The notes under the pieces are model-generated. The model made no database searches. It saw only the letters and a program-made list of their open reading frames with translations, and was not told the DNA's origin. Below are positions 14,806-22,162 of a stretch of 64,000 bases of DNA, piece after piece. The DNA lies in contig NZ_CP109131.1 of NCBI RefSeq assembly GCF_035917995.1, positions 558,001-622,000 of the forward strand, given 5' to 3'. How positions within the stretch are numbered: position 1 is the stretch's first letter; each line of letters opens with the position of its first letter. This stretch comes from Streptosporangium sp. NBC_01755 (lineage in GTDB: Bacteria; Actinomycetota; Actinomycetes; Streptosporangiales; Streptosporangiaceae). A program made the position numbers and the translations under genes.

Positions 14806-15282
14806 ATGACCATAGACGAGATCATCAGCTTCATCGACGGCCTTGACGGCGCCTTGACCCTTAGGCCGGCGCCCGGCGACGGCTCGCCGGAGATCAGCTG
14901 GGGCGACACGTTCTTCTACTACGCACCTGATGGCGTCACCCCGACAACGACCCAGCCCTTCGCGACGGTCGTGACCAAGAACTACCCCGGCGACGAGGCA
15001 TCGCGCCTGGACCGGCCGGACACCTTCCGCGTGAACATCTCCCCCGGGAAGGAGGCGTTCATCCGGTGGACCGGTCACGCGCCACGCGAATCAGCCACCG
15101 TCGAGGTCGACCCCAGCGCCACCGACACCGTGATCGCGCACCCCGTCTACGGCACCGTCGGCTGGCTGGCCGTGGTGAACCCGGGCTCGCGTACTGAAGC
15201 CGCAACGCGTGAGCTGCTGTGTACGGCCCATCACCTCGCACGCTCGCGCTATGAGCGACGCGCTGAATCTACGGCGCGCTGA
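14806..15282 (+). CDS. DUF6194 family protein
   Basis: This 158-residue soluble protein shows features of the DUF6194 family: an N-terminal TIDEIISFIDGLDG helix, SWGDTFFYYAPDG, FATVVTKNYPGD, then DTFRVNISPG and HPVYGTVGWLAVVNPG. The function of this family is not known. It starts at ATG 14806 and is divergent from the double-MerR regulator, 87 bp away. No export signal or membrane segment is present. Confidence 0.8.
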   Translation: MTIDEIISFIDGLDGALTLRPAPGDGSPEISWGDTFFYYAPDGVTPTTTQPFATVVTKNYPGDEASRLDRPDTFRVNISPGKEAFIRWTGHAPRESATVEVDPSATDTVIAHPVYGTVGWLAVVNPGSRTEAATRELLCTAHHLARSRYERRAESTAR

Positions 15283-15484
15283 CGTGAGGTGAGGTTCCCC
15301 CTGTAGCCCGGACACCGGCGGTGTGCCATCAGGCTCCCGGGTCCGGCAGATCCGGCACACGACCACCTCAACCGTGGTGTGAGCAGTGCCGGAGGGCGCC
15401 TGTACGGAACGGCGCGTGTTGACACCTCGGCAGGCGGTGGAAAGACTCCCGGCGGGGAGAGTGTGATCTTAAGGAAGGTCCACG

Positions 15485-16534
15485 GTGTCACTGCGCCAGT
15501 CATGGACAACGGACCACGACTCACTGTGCCTGGGGTACTCGTCGGGCGGCGACCTGGCTCTGCCCATCGAGGAACTCAACCTCACGGTCCGTGCGTACAA
15601 CAGTCTCAAGCGCGTGGGCGTCCACACCTGCGGCGAGCTGACCGCCCTCGGCGAACGGGATCTGCTGGCCATCGAGGGCTTCAATTCCGAGTTGGCCGAA
15701 GATGTCAAGCAGAGGCTTGCCGACGTCGGCCTGTCCCTGCGAGCCGCCCCACCCGACGGCGTCCGGGAGCACTCCGCCCTCATCCGGCACAGCTCTCGGG
15801 CGTCCGTCCGCGCGGTGGCCTTCCACCCCGGCGGCCACCTGCTGGCCACCGCCGGTTGGGACGACACAACGCAACTGTGGGACACCAGCGCCGGCCGGCC
15901 CGTCGGCGCCTCCCTTCCCGGCCACACCGACACCGCGCCCCTCCGGCCTGACAGCGACCACACGCGGCTGTGGGACACCAGTGCCAAGCGCACAGCACGG
16001 CTGTGGGACACCACCACCGGCCGGCCCGTCGGTGTTCCGCTCACCGGCCACACCGAGCCGGTCCACACGCTGGCCTTCCACCCCGACGGCCACCTGCTGG
16101 CCACCGCCGGCGAGGACGACACGGCGCGGCTGTGGGACGCCATCACCGGAAAGCCCGTCGGCACTCCCCTGGCCGGCCACATCAGATCTGTTCACACGGT
16201 GGCCTTCCACCCTGACGGCCATCTGCTGGCCACCGCGGGCTGGGATTACGGGGTACGGCTGTGGGAGGTCTCCACCTGCAGGCTCATCGCCCTGTTCACC
16301 GGCCACACCGACACCGTCTGGTCGGCGGCCTTCCACCCAGCCGGCCACTACCTGGCCACCGCGAGCGAGGACGGCACCGTACGGCTGTGGGACGCCGCCG
16401 GCCAGACCGTCGCCCTGTTCAACCACCCCAAGCCGGTCCACACGCTGGCCTTCCACCCCGACGGCCACCTGCTGGCCACCGCCGGCCACGATAGCGCGAC
16501 ACGACTGTGGGACATCTCAGCACCACATCCGTGA
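15485..16534 (+). CDS. RNA polymerase alpha-CTD-like domain fused to WD40 repeats
   Basis: A 349-residue fusion. Residues about 25-85 closely follow the alpha-subunit C-terminal domain of RNA polymerase ([20 protein letters not shown], then [20 protein letters not shown]). The Arg and Asn of TVRAYN that contact UP-element DNA in E. coli are kept, but the GKKS hairpin is replaced by NSEL. From about residue 105, WD40 blades follow: five complete ones (each with [13 protein letters not shown] and LWD) and one or two broken ones around 130-165. That is fewer than the seven of a standard propeller. GTG 15485 is preceded by AAGGAAGG. No signal peptide or kinase domain is present. The role is unknown. 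Confidence 0.8.
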   Translation: MSLRQSWTTDHDSLCLGYSSGGDLALPIEELNLTVRAYNSLKRVGVHTCGELTALGERDLLAIEGFNSELAEDVKQRLADVGLSLRAAPPDGVREHSALIRHSSRASVRAVAFHPGGHLLATAGWDDTTQLWDTSAGRPVGASLPGHTDTAPLRPDSDHTRLWDTSAKRTARLWDTTTGRPVGVPLTGHTEPVHTLAFHPDGHLLATAGEDDTARLWDAITGKPVGTPLAGHIRSVHTVAFHPDGHLLATAGWDYGVRLWEVSTCRLIALFTGHTDTVWSAAFHPAGHYLATASEDGTVRLWDAAGQTVALFNHPKPVHTLAFHPDGHLLATAGHDSATRLWDISAPHP

Positions 16535-16857
16535 CCTGTCAGAACGGAGAGTCGAAACGCACCAGGCCCTGCCTGGCGGATCTCGCCGTGGCGAGGATCG
16601 GTCAGGTGGTGCCTCGCGAGACGGAGGAGGGAGTCGCGGCGCGCCTCGGTGACCGACGACAACGCGGCGGGGCGCCACCTGACCGCAGTGGGGACAGGGC
16701 CTGGAGAGAACCTCACAGCCACGCCTCGCCCGGCGTGGAGGCGGCGGCCCCTGCCGATTCAGGTTCGGGGCAGCTCTTCCGAAGGAAGACGTACACACCA
16801 TGACGGTCGAGGACCGGGTTTTGAGCGCATTCCTCGCTTGAAGAAAATTACCGAATG
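16535..16857. other. Intergenic stretch between convergent genes
   Basis: No gene is visible. A short inverted repeat CCAGGC-CCT-GCCTGG at 16562-16576, 28 bp after the WD40 stop, could act as a weak terminator. The rest shows no coding bias or repeats. Confidence 0.35.
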
Positions 16858-17328
16858 CTACGCCTCCGACTGGACGGCGGGAATGACATACATATCCACC
16901 GGAGTTTCATCGGAGCCTGAGGGATTTGCCGGGATCGCACACCATACCGTCCGGCCACCGGCACCGAAGTCGCGAATGCCCCAGTTTCCCGATGAAAGCT
17001 GGTTGACGATGAAAAGCCCTCGTCCGTCTTCCGCATTCGTGGATTGATTCTCCCTTATGTGTGGTTTGCTGGACTCGGAACCGGGGTCGGTGACCTCTAT
17101 GTGGACGAAGTCGTTGACCACCTTCAGTACGACCATGACCAGGTCCCCTACCGGGCCGGATTCCGAGTGTTCGACGGCGTTCGTGGTGATCTCGGAGACG
17201 GCCAGCCGCACCTGCTCGTAGGCCGGATGATCGGCGCCGAGGAGATCGAGCACCATCTCCCGTGCGCGCGAAACCGATTCCGGTTCTCTCCGCAGGAAGA
17301 TCTCCCCTGACTTTCTGGTCGACTGCAT
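16858..17328 (-). CDS. RsbW-like anti-sigma ATP-binding protein (HATPase_c)
   Basis: A 156-residue single-domain GHKL ATPase of the anti-sigma/serine kinase type. The N box is visible (VRLAVSEITTNAVEHS, with the Mg-binding Asn), as are the G1 region HIEVTDPGSE and the G2-like EDGRGLFIVNQL. ATG 17328 is chosen because AAGGG lies 8 nt upstream; a GTG one codon earlier is also possible. Such proteins often sit next to XRE-DUF5753/DUF397 genes in Streptomyces-like genomes (abaA/whiJ-type loci), as here with the divergent XRE gene 181 bp away. It probably binds an anti-anti-sigma factor or sigma factor. Confidence 0.82.
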   Translation of the reverse strand: MQSTRKSGEIFLRREPESVSRAREMVLDLLGADHPAYEQVRLAVSEITTNAVEHSESGPVGDLVMVVLKVVNDFVHIEVTDPGSESSKPHIRENQSTNAEDGRGLFIVNQLSSGNWGIRDFGAGGRTVWCAIPANPSGSDETPVDMYVIPAVQSEA

Positions 17329-17509
17329 CACGATGCCCTTTCACCCAGCCCTTTGGTCCGCCTTTCGGGCTTTCTCGCCTCAACTCCCGGCGTCTACCCG
17401 ATGTCTATTCCGAGATTCCCAAAAAAGGACTACGCTCGGTAGCAACCCCGGACTCACGGTCACTACACAGATATGTGTGGAGGGTCGTGCATTAACGAGA
17501 GGAAGGGAA

Positions 17510-18340
17510 ATGTCCATCTCCCCGGGCATTAGCCCCACAGTCTCCCCAAAGGAATATTTCGCCGCAGAACTACGCAGGCGCCGCAAGGAAGCAGGTCTCA
17601 GCCAGAAGGAACTGGCCGACCGCATCGGGTGGTCGGTCAGCCTGGTGAGCATGGTGGAACTCGGACATCGGAAGGCGCCCAGAGAGATGGCCGAGAAGAT
17701 CGACGAGGTCCTGGAGCTCGGCACCGCCCTCACCGACCTGTGGGACCTGCTCAACCACGTGGGCAGCCACCTACCCGACTGGTTCAGACCCTGGATCGAG
17801 ATCGAGCGGGAGGCCGAAACCCTGAGGGCCTGGCAACCTCTCGTCGTTCCCGGCCTGCTTCAGACCCGTGACTACGCCGAGGCCATGCTGCGCGGCGAGC
17901 CCCGCATCACCTCCGAGCAGTTGGAGGAGTACGTGTCGGCCCGGATGGACCGTCAGAGCATCCTCAGCCGGCCGACCCCTCCCATGCTGTGGGCGGTCAT
18001 CGACGAGAGCGTCCTGTTCCGTCCTGTCGGCGAGGACCACGTGATGGCGGCACAGCTCAAGCACCTCGCCGAGGCGGGCGAACGTCCTGACATCGCGCTC
18101 CAAGTCCTTCCGACCCAGGCCCGCACGACGACCGGCGTCAGCGGAGGTTTCGTCGTCGCGCAGGCGCATCGGGGAATGCTCAACGCGGCCTATGTCGAGT
18201 CGGCCAGTGCGGGTCAAGTGACCGATCGACCCGACGAGGTCGCCGTCCTAGCATTGAGATACGAGACGATCCGCGTCGAAGCACTGTCCCAGCGCGAATC
18301 GCTGAAGCTGATCAAGGAGACGATCAAGCGATGGACCTGA
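17510..18340 (+). CDS. XRE-family regulator with DUF5753 domain (WhiJ-like)
   Basis: A 276-residue regulator. The helix-turn-helix is at about residues 15-70 (FAAELRRRRKEAGLSQKELA, then WSVSLVSMVELG). The DUF5753 region has WQPLVVPGLLQTRDYAEAML and ends VLALRYETIRVEAL. ATG 17510 is preceded by GAGAGGAAGGG. Its stop overlaps the DUF397 start by 10 nt, so the pair is translationally coupled. With the divergent RsbW-like gene it forms the usual actinomycete three-part regulatory module, thought to act in development or antibiotic control. Confidence 0.88.
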   Translation: MSISPGISPTVSPKEYFAAELRRRRKEAGLSQKELADRIGWSVSLVSMVELGHRKAPREMAEKIDEVLELGTALTDLWDLLNHVGSHLPDWFRPWIEIEREAETLRAWQPLVVPGLLQTRDYAEAMLRGEPRITSEQLEEYVSARMDRQSILSRPTPPMLWAVIDESVLFRPVGEDHVMAAQLKHLAEAGERPDIALQVLPTQARTTTGVSGGFVVAQAHRGMLNAAYVESASAGQVTDRPDEVAVLALRYETIRVEALSQRESLKLIKETIKRWT

Positions 18341-18540
18341 ACCGGGAACTGGCAGCGGCGAAGTGGATCAAGTCCACCCGTTCGGCGAGCAACGGCGGTG
18401 AATGCGTCGAGGTCGCCAGGCTGTCCAGCGGACGCCACGCCGTCCGCGACAGCAAGAACACCACCGGCCCCGCCCTCATCTTCACCACCCCCGAATGGAC
18501 CGCCTTCATCAACGGCATCAGGAACGGCGACTTCGACTAG
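18331..18540 (+). CDS. DUF397 family small protein
   Basis: This 69-residue protein matches the DUF397 pattern: W-x-KSTRSASNGGECVEVA near the N-terminus, VRDSKN in the middle and FTTPEWTAFINGIRNGDFD at the end. It starts inside the end of the XRE-DUF5753 gene (10-nt overlap). DUF397 proteins are thought to bind or modulate their XRE partner. Confidence 0.88.
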   Translation: MDLNRELAAAKWIKSTRSASNGGECVEVARLSSGRHAVRDSKNTTGPALIFTTPEWTAFINGIRNGDFD

Positions 18541-18659
18541 TAGTACTTCGGTTGAGCCTGGTGGGTGCCGAGGGACTGCGGTTGGGGCGGGGAGATCGCG
18601 GTAGCAGGTAGGGCACGCGCCGGTCCAGCACTGCAACAAGCCCTGCAGTGTGGTGTGGC

Positions 18660-18830
18660 ATGCACCTGTCCGAGGGCGCTTTTGGCGTCATGCTCGCCGT
18701 CGGCGCGGTTGGCGGGGTGGCGGGTGGAGCACTGGCGTCGGTGGCCGGGCTGCGCGTGCCCTTGTGGGTGGGCGGAGCCGCTCTGATCGTACTCACGGTC
18801 GTGTTCGGGGTCCTGGCCGATGTAGCCGTT
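18660..18830 (+). pseudogene. MFS transporter fragment
   Basis: One open frame reads LSEGAFGVMLAVGAVGGVAG and then VAGLRVPLWVGGAALIVLTV, i.e. two transmembrane helices with the glycine pattern of an MFS half. Nothing recognisable precedes or follows; after VFGVLADV the sequence turns Cys/Arg-rich. It is a short leftover of an MFS exporter gene. Confidence 0.4.
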
Positions 18831-18975
18831 GAGGACCTGGCGCAGACGGCCGCGAGCCTGATGGCACGAACCGGATTCGAGGTCACCCCCCCGGGCCAGG
18901 TGTTGCGCGGCTGCTGCCGGTGTTGCCGGACCTGCTGAGAACCCGCAGCGGCATGCCGCGCACCGTCTCGGGTAG

Positions 18976-19009
18976 TTGCATGATTATTGTTGTTGCGAGA
19001 TAAATGCAT
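18976..19009 (+). promoter_or_regulatory. Degenerate Nur-box-like sites in the sod promoter
   Basis: TTGC-N9-GCAT at 18993-19009 is one base from the TTGC-N9-GCAA pattern described for the nickel regulator Nur of Streptomyces. TTGCATGATTATTG at 18976 resembles the perfect site at 20862-20878. In Streptomyces, Ni-Nur represses the Fe-type SOD gene, so such a site here would make sense. Both copies are imperfect. Confidence 0.35.
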
Positions 19010-19032
19010 TAGAGCTCGCAGAGGAGACACCC

Positions 19033-19635
19033 ATGGGTGACTACACCCTTCCGGATATGCCCTACGACTACGCGGCCCTGGAGCCCGCGATCACCGGGGA
19101 GATCTTGGAGCTGCACCACTCCAAGCACCACGCCGCCTACGTCAAGGGCGCCAACGACACCCTGGAGAAGCTCGCCGAGGCCCGCGACAAGAGCGAGTTC
19201 GGCGGGCTGGTCGGCCTGGAGAAGACCTTCGCCTTCAACCTGTCCGGGCACGTGCTGCACTCGATCTTCTGGCAGAACCTCTCCCCCGATGGCGGTGACC
19301 GCCCCGACGGCGAGCTGGGCGATGCCATCACCGAGCACTTCGGTTCCTTCGAGGCGTTCCAGAAGCAGCTCACCACCGCCACCGCGACCGTGCAGGGCTC
19401 CGGCTGGGGCATCCTGGCCTGGGAGCCGCTGGGCCGGCGCCTGGTGGTCGAGCAGGTCTACGACCACCACGGCAACGTCGGGCTCAACACCACGCCGCTG
19501 CTGGTCTTCGACGCCTGGGAGCACGCCTACTACCTGCAGTACCGCAATGTGCGCCCCGACTACGTGCAGAAGCTGTGGTCACTGATCAACTGGAACGACG
19601 TCATCGCCCGCTTCACCGAGGCCAAGGGCGTCTGA
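19033..19635 (+). CDS. Superoxide dismutase, Fe/Mn family
   Basis: Dismutates superoxide to peroxide and oxygen. The 200 residues are full length. Metal ligands are in place: His 28 (ELHHSKHH), a His in [11 protein letters not shown], and Asp and His in [15 protein letters not shown] 19033 follows GAGGAGAC. There is no signal peptide, so it acts in the cytoplasm. The sequence does not settle Fe versus Mn by eye; the Nur-like promoter motif favours the nickel-repressed Fe type (sodF) known in Streptomyces. A GNAT gene follows after 4 bp and is probably cotranscribed. Confidence 0.92.
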   Translation: MGDYTLPDMPYDYAALEPAITGEILELHHSKHHAAYVKGANDTLEKLAEARDKSEFGGLVGLEKTFAFNLSGHVLHSIFWQNLSPDGGDRPDGELGDAITEHFGSFEAFQKQLTTATATVQGSGWGILAWEPLGRRLVVEQVYDHHGNVGLNTTPLLVFDAWEHAYYLQYRNVRPDYVQKLWSLINWNDVIARFTEAKGV

Positions 19636-19639
19636 CCCG

Positions 19640-20221
19640 ATGACCGCGGCGCCCACCGTCCGTCCTTCCTTGGTGAATGGTCCAACCGGACGGCTGGGCG
19701 TCGCCTCCTTCCACATCCAGGTGGTCGGCCCGAAGGCCGCCGCCTCCCACCTTGTGGCCATCGCCGACGTCGGCGGCGACGTCTTCACCCTGCCGCCCTG
19801 GCGCGAGCCGTACCCCGCCGCACGGGGGGTGGCCGCGCGGCTGCTCGCCGACAGTAAGCAGCCCGGGTTCGTGCTCGCCCTCGCCCTCGGCGGCGAGGAG
19901 CTGTACGGCTTCGCCTACGGCGTGCGCTGCTCGCACCTGGCGAGGCTGACCTGTCATGAGCCGGGCCAGGACTTCACGCTCAAGGAGTTGGGCGTCTTGC
20001 CGCAGCGGCGCGGGCTGGGGCTCGGAGCCGCGCTCCATGACGCCGTGCTCGCCCGCGCCGTGCCGGGAATGCACTGGCTGACCACCCACCCCTGCGCCGC
20101 CGCGGCCCTGGGCCTCTACCGCGCCCGAGGGTGGCGAGCGGTCGCCCTGACGGGCAACGAGCAACTGATCATGTCGCGCCGAGGCACCCATTGCCTGGTC
20201 CCTGATCGCCACTTACGTTGA
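19640..20221 (+). CDS. GNAT-family N-acetyltransferase
   Basis: A 193-residue acetyl-CoA-dependent acyltransferase. The CoA-binding motif A is visible at about residues 113-130 (LKELGVLPQRRGLGLGAALH), followed by a motif B region (LTTHPCAAAALGLYRARGW). The start ATG is 4 bp after the sod stop, so the genes form one transcript. The substrate is unknown; the link to superoxide dismutase is unexplained. Confidence 0.82.
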   Translation: MTAAPTVRPSLVNGPTGRLGVASFHIQVVGPKAAASHLVAIADVGGDVFTLPPWREPYPAARGVAARLLADSKQPGFVLALALGGEELYGFAYGVRCSHLARLTCHEPGQDFTLKELGVLPQRRGLGLGAALHDAVLARAVPGMHWLTTHPCAAAALGLYRARGWRAVALTGNEQLIMSRRGTHCLVPDRHLR

Positions 20222-20321
20222 CTTAATACGAAATCCTCTCAATTGCAAGGAATCTGCAAGCTATCCGACGAGACCGAGTCGGCATCTCCGCCGACCTGCC
20301 CTCCCATGCCCGCGAGCGTCC

Positions 20322-20849
20322 TCACCGCTCCCCCACGGGCCGTAGTCCTCCGGCGACGCCAAGCGGTACGGCGTTGCGCTTGAGGGCGTCGAAGCCGGCG
20401 GCCAGGGCCGGGTCGCGGGTGAGGGCTTCGCCCACGACCGGGTCGGTCAGCACAAGAAAGGCCAGGTGCCGCAGGGCGTGGGCGACCACGTTCTCGACCT
20501 GCAGGTGCTCGGGTGACGGCGCCGAAGGCGCGGATCCTCTGACGAGCTGGAAATCCGTCAGCGCGATCGCCGGCAGGTGGGCGGCGGGATCGGGGCAGAC
20601 GGCGTAGGTCAGGACGACCTGGCCTTCGGGCTGGTAGCGCCAACTCGTGGAGTGCACCACGGTGGACGTCGCCTCGGCGGTGAGGCCGCCGGCGCGGCGG
20701 ACCGCCTGGTCCGGGTTTTCTCCTCTGTCCAGTGAGGTCACGATGCGCCGGTAGCGCCATGCGCCCGCCGGGTCGGCCCGCAGCAACAGGATCTCGACCG
20801 ATACCGGTACGAGGTGGCTGAGCTGCTCGTTCACATGATGTCCCGTCAT
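20322..20849 (-). CDS. Hypothetical protein of 175 residues
   Basis: A soluble protein with LSHLVPVSVEILLLR near the N-terminus and VVHSTSWRYQPEGQVVLTYA in the middle; the layout (short beta strands, then a helical C-terminal half) somewhat resembles NUDIX-like folds, but no NUDIX box is present. The open frame starts at 20867 inside a perfect Nur-box-like palindrome, so ATG 20849 (or GTG 20834) is the more likely start. It is divergent from the S51-like gene. I recognise no family. Confidence 0.6.
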   Translation of the reverse strand: MTGHHVNEQLSHLVPVSVEILLLRADPAGAWRYRRIVTSLDRGENPDQAVRRAGGLTAEATSTVVHSTSWRYQPEGQVVLTYAVCPDPAAHLPAIALTDFQLVRGSAPSAPSPEHLQVENVVAHALRHLAFLVLTDPVVGEALTRDPALAAGFDALKRNAVPLGVAGGLRPVGER

Positions 20850-20861
20850 CCGGCCGCACTG

Positions 20862-20878
20862 TTGCATTGATTATGCAA
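20862..20878. promoter_or_regulatory. Perfect Nur-box-like palindrome TTGCAT-N5-ATGCAA
   Basis: Exact inverted repeat with the spacing of the Streptomyces Nur box (TTGCaa-N5-ttGCAA). It lies in the divergent promoter between the 175-residue gene (start 20849) and the S51-like gene (start 20963). A nickel- or Fur-type repressor is the natural candidate; other Fur-family members are possible. Confidence 0.5.
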
Positions 20879-20962
20879 CAACGTGTTTATCGCAGAGATG
20901 CTATTGCCGTCGGAGCGTTCCTGTGCGTGGCTTGGCGCAGGACGACAGAGAGGCGGGACTCG

Positions 20963-22162
20963 ATGGCGGGACGGCCTGGGGTGCTGGTGCTCATGGGCTC
21001 GGGCGAGACGAGCCCGACGATGGTCGAGGTCCATCGCGCGGTGATCCGCCAGCTGGGTGGCGGGGCGCGGGCGGTGCTGCTCGACACCCCGTATGCCTTC
21101 CAGGAGAACGCCGCCGACATCTCCGCCCGCGCCCGGGGATACTTCGCGCGCAGCGTCGGCCTGGAGGTCGAGGTCGGTGACGAGGTCGGTGGCGCCGACT
21201 GGGTGTTCTCCGGCCCCGGCAGCCCCACCTTCGCCCTCGATCGATGGGTCTCGACGCACGTCGCCGGCGACCTGCGTGCCCGTGTCCGGGCGCGGGAGGG
21301 GGCGACGGTGCTGGCCTCGGCCGCCGCCTGCACGGCGGGCGTGGCGACCGTGCCGGTGCACGAGATCTACAAGGTGGGCGCCGCCCCCCACTGGCGGCCG
21401 GGCCTGGACCTGCTGGGCGTCCTCGGCCTCAAGGTAGCGGTCGTCCCGCACTACGACAACGCCGAGGGCGGCACCCACGACACCCGCTACTGCTACCTGG
21501 GCGAGCGGCGGCTGACCCGGATGGAACCTGAACTGCCGCCGGGCGCCGCCGTCCTGGGCATCGACGAGCACACCGCGCTGGTCGTCGACCTGAACACCGA
21601 GGAGGCGCTGGTGGCCGGCCGGGGACGCGTGACGATCCGGCGGCCCGGCTCCCAGGCCGTCCTGCCCGCGGGTACGAGCACGAACCTGGACGAGATCCGT
21701 CGTCTGGCCCGCGGCGAGAAAACGGTGACCGGCGCCCCGCCACCGGTCACCTCACCGGTGCCCCGCCAGATCAGCCTGGGAGAGGCGACCCACTCTTGTG
21801 AGGAGCGGTTCGCCGCCGCGCTGGCGAGGCGCGACGCCACCGGCTCTTCGCCGCCATCGCTGCCGGAGCCTTCGCCCCGCAGCGATCCAGCCGGCCGAAC
21901 GGCGACGGGATCCGGCCCCGGCGCGATGCCGCGCCGGGACCGGACGGGTCAGGCCGATGGCTGGTCGGCCACCTCTTTACGGATCTCACGGGCCGCGGCG
22001 ACCAGGTTGTCGAGGGAGTCGCGCACCTCCGACCAGCCGCGGGTCTTCAGGCCGCAGTCGGGGTTGACCCACAGCCGCCCGGCCGGGATACCATCGAGCC
22101 CCTTACGCAACAGGGACGCGACCTCCCCGACGCCGGGGACGCGCGGGGAGTGGATGTCGTAG
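20963..22162 (+). CDS. Peptidase S51 / cyanophycinase-like protein
   Basis: The N-terminal 270 residues follow a family of glutamine-amidotransferase-fold proteins related to peptidase E and cyanophycinase: GVLVLMGSGETSPTMVEVHR, LLDTPYAFQENADIS-like, WVFSGPGSPTFALDRW, then SAAACTAGVATVP, where the nucleophile (Ser in S51) would lie. ATG 20963 follows GAGGCGGG. The C-terminal 130 residues are Pro/Arg/Ser-rich and run 214 nt into the 3' end of metE on the other strand. A +1 shift near 21841 gives a more normal-looking tail (RLFAAIAAGAFAPQR), so the 3' end is probably frameshifted. Confidence 0.6.
   Translation: MAGRPGVLVLMGSGETSPTMVEVHRAVIRQLGGGARAVLLDTPYAFQENAADISARARGYFARSVGLEVEVGDEVGGADWVFSGPGSPTFALDRWVSTHVAGDLRARVRAREGATVLASAAACTAGVATVPVHEIYKVGAAPHWRPGLDLLGVLGLKVAVVPHYDNAEGGTHDTRYCYLGERRLTRMEPELPPGAAVLGIDEHTALVVDLNTEEALVAGRGRVTIRRPGSQAVLPAGTSTNLDEIRRLARGEKTVTGAPPPVTSPVPRQISLGEATHSCEERFAAALARRDATGSSPPSLPEPSPRSDPAGRTATGSGPGAMPRRDRTGQADGWSATSLRISRAAATRLSRESRTSDQPRVFRPQSGLTHSRPAGIPSSPLRNRDATSPTPGTRGEWMS

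Larger units (their letters stand above)
18541..19032. other. Gene-poor stretch between the DUF397 gene and the superoxide dismutase gene
   Basis: It holds a short MFS-like remnant (18660-18830), then low-value sequence with a C7 run at about 18886-18892, and the AT-richer sod promoter region (18976-19032). No intact gene is visible on either strand. Confidence 0.4.

Noticed and set aside
18541..18660. Considered a tRNA or an IS end in the stretch after DUF397
   Set aside because: No cloverleaf or T-loop consensus and no inverted repeats with a transposase nearby.
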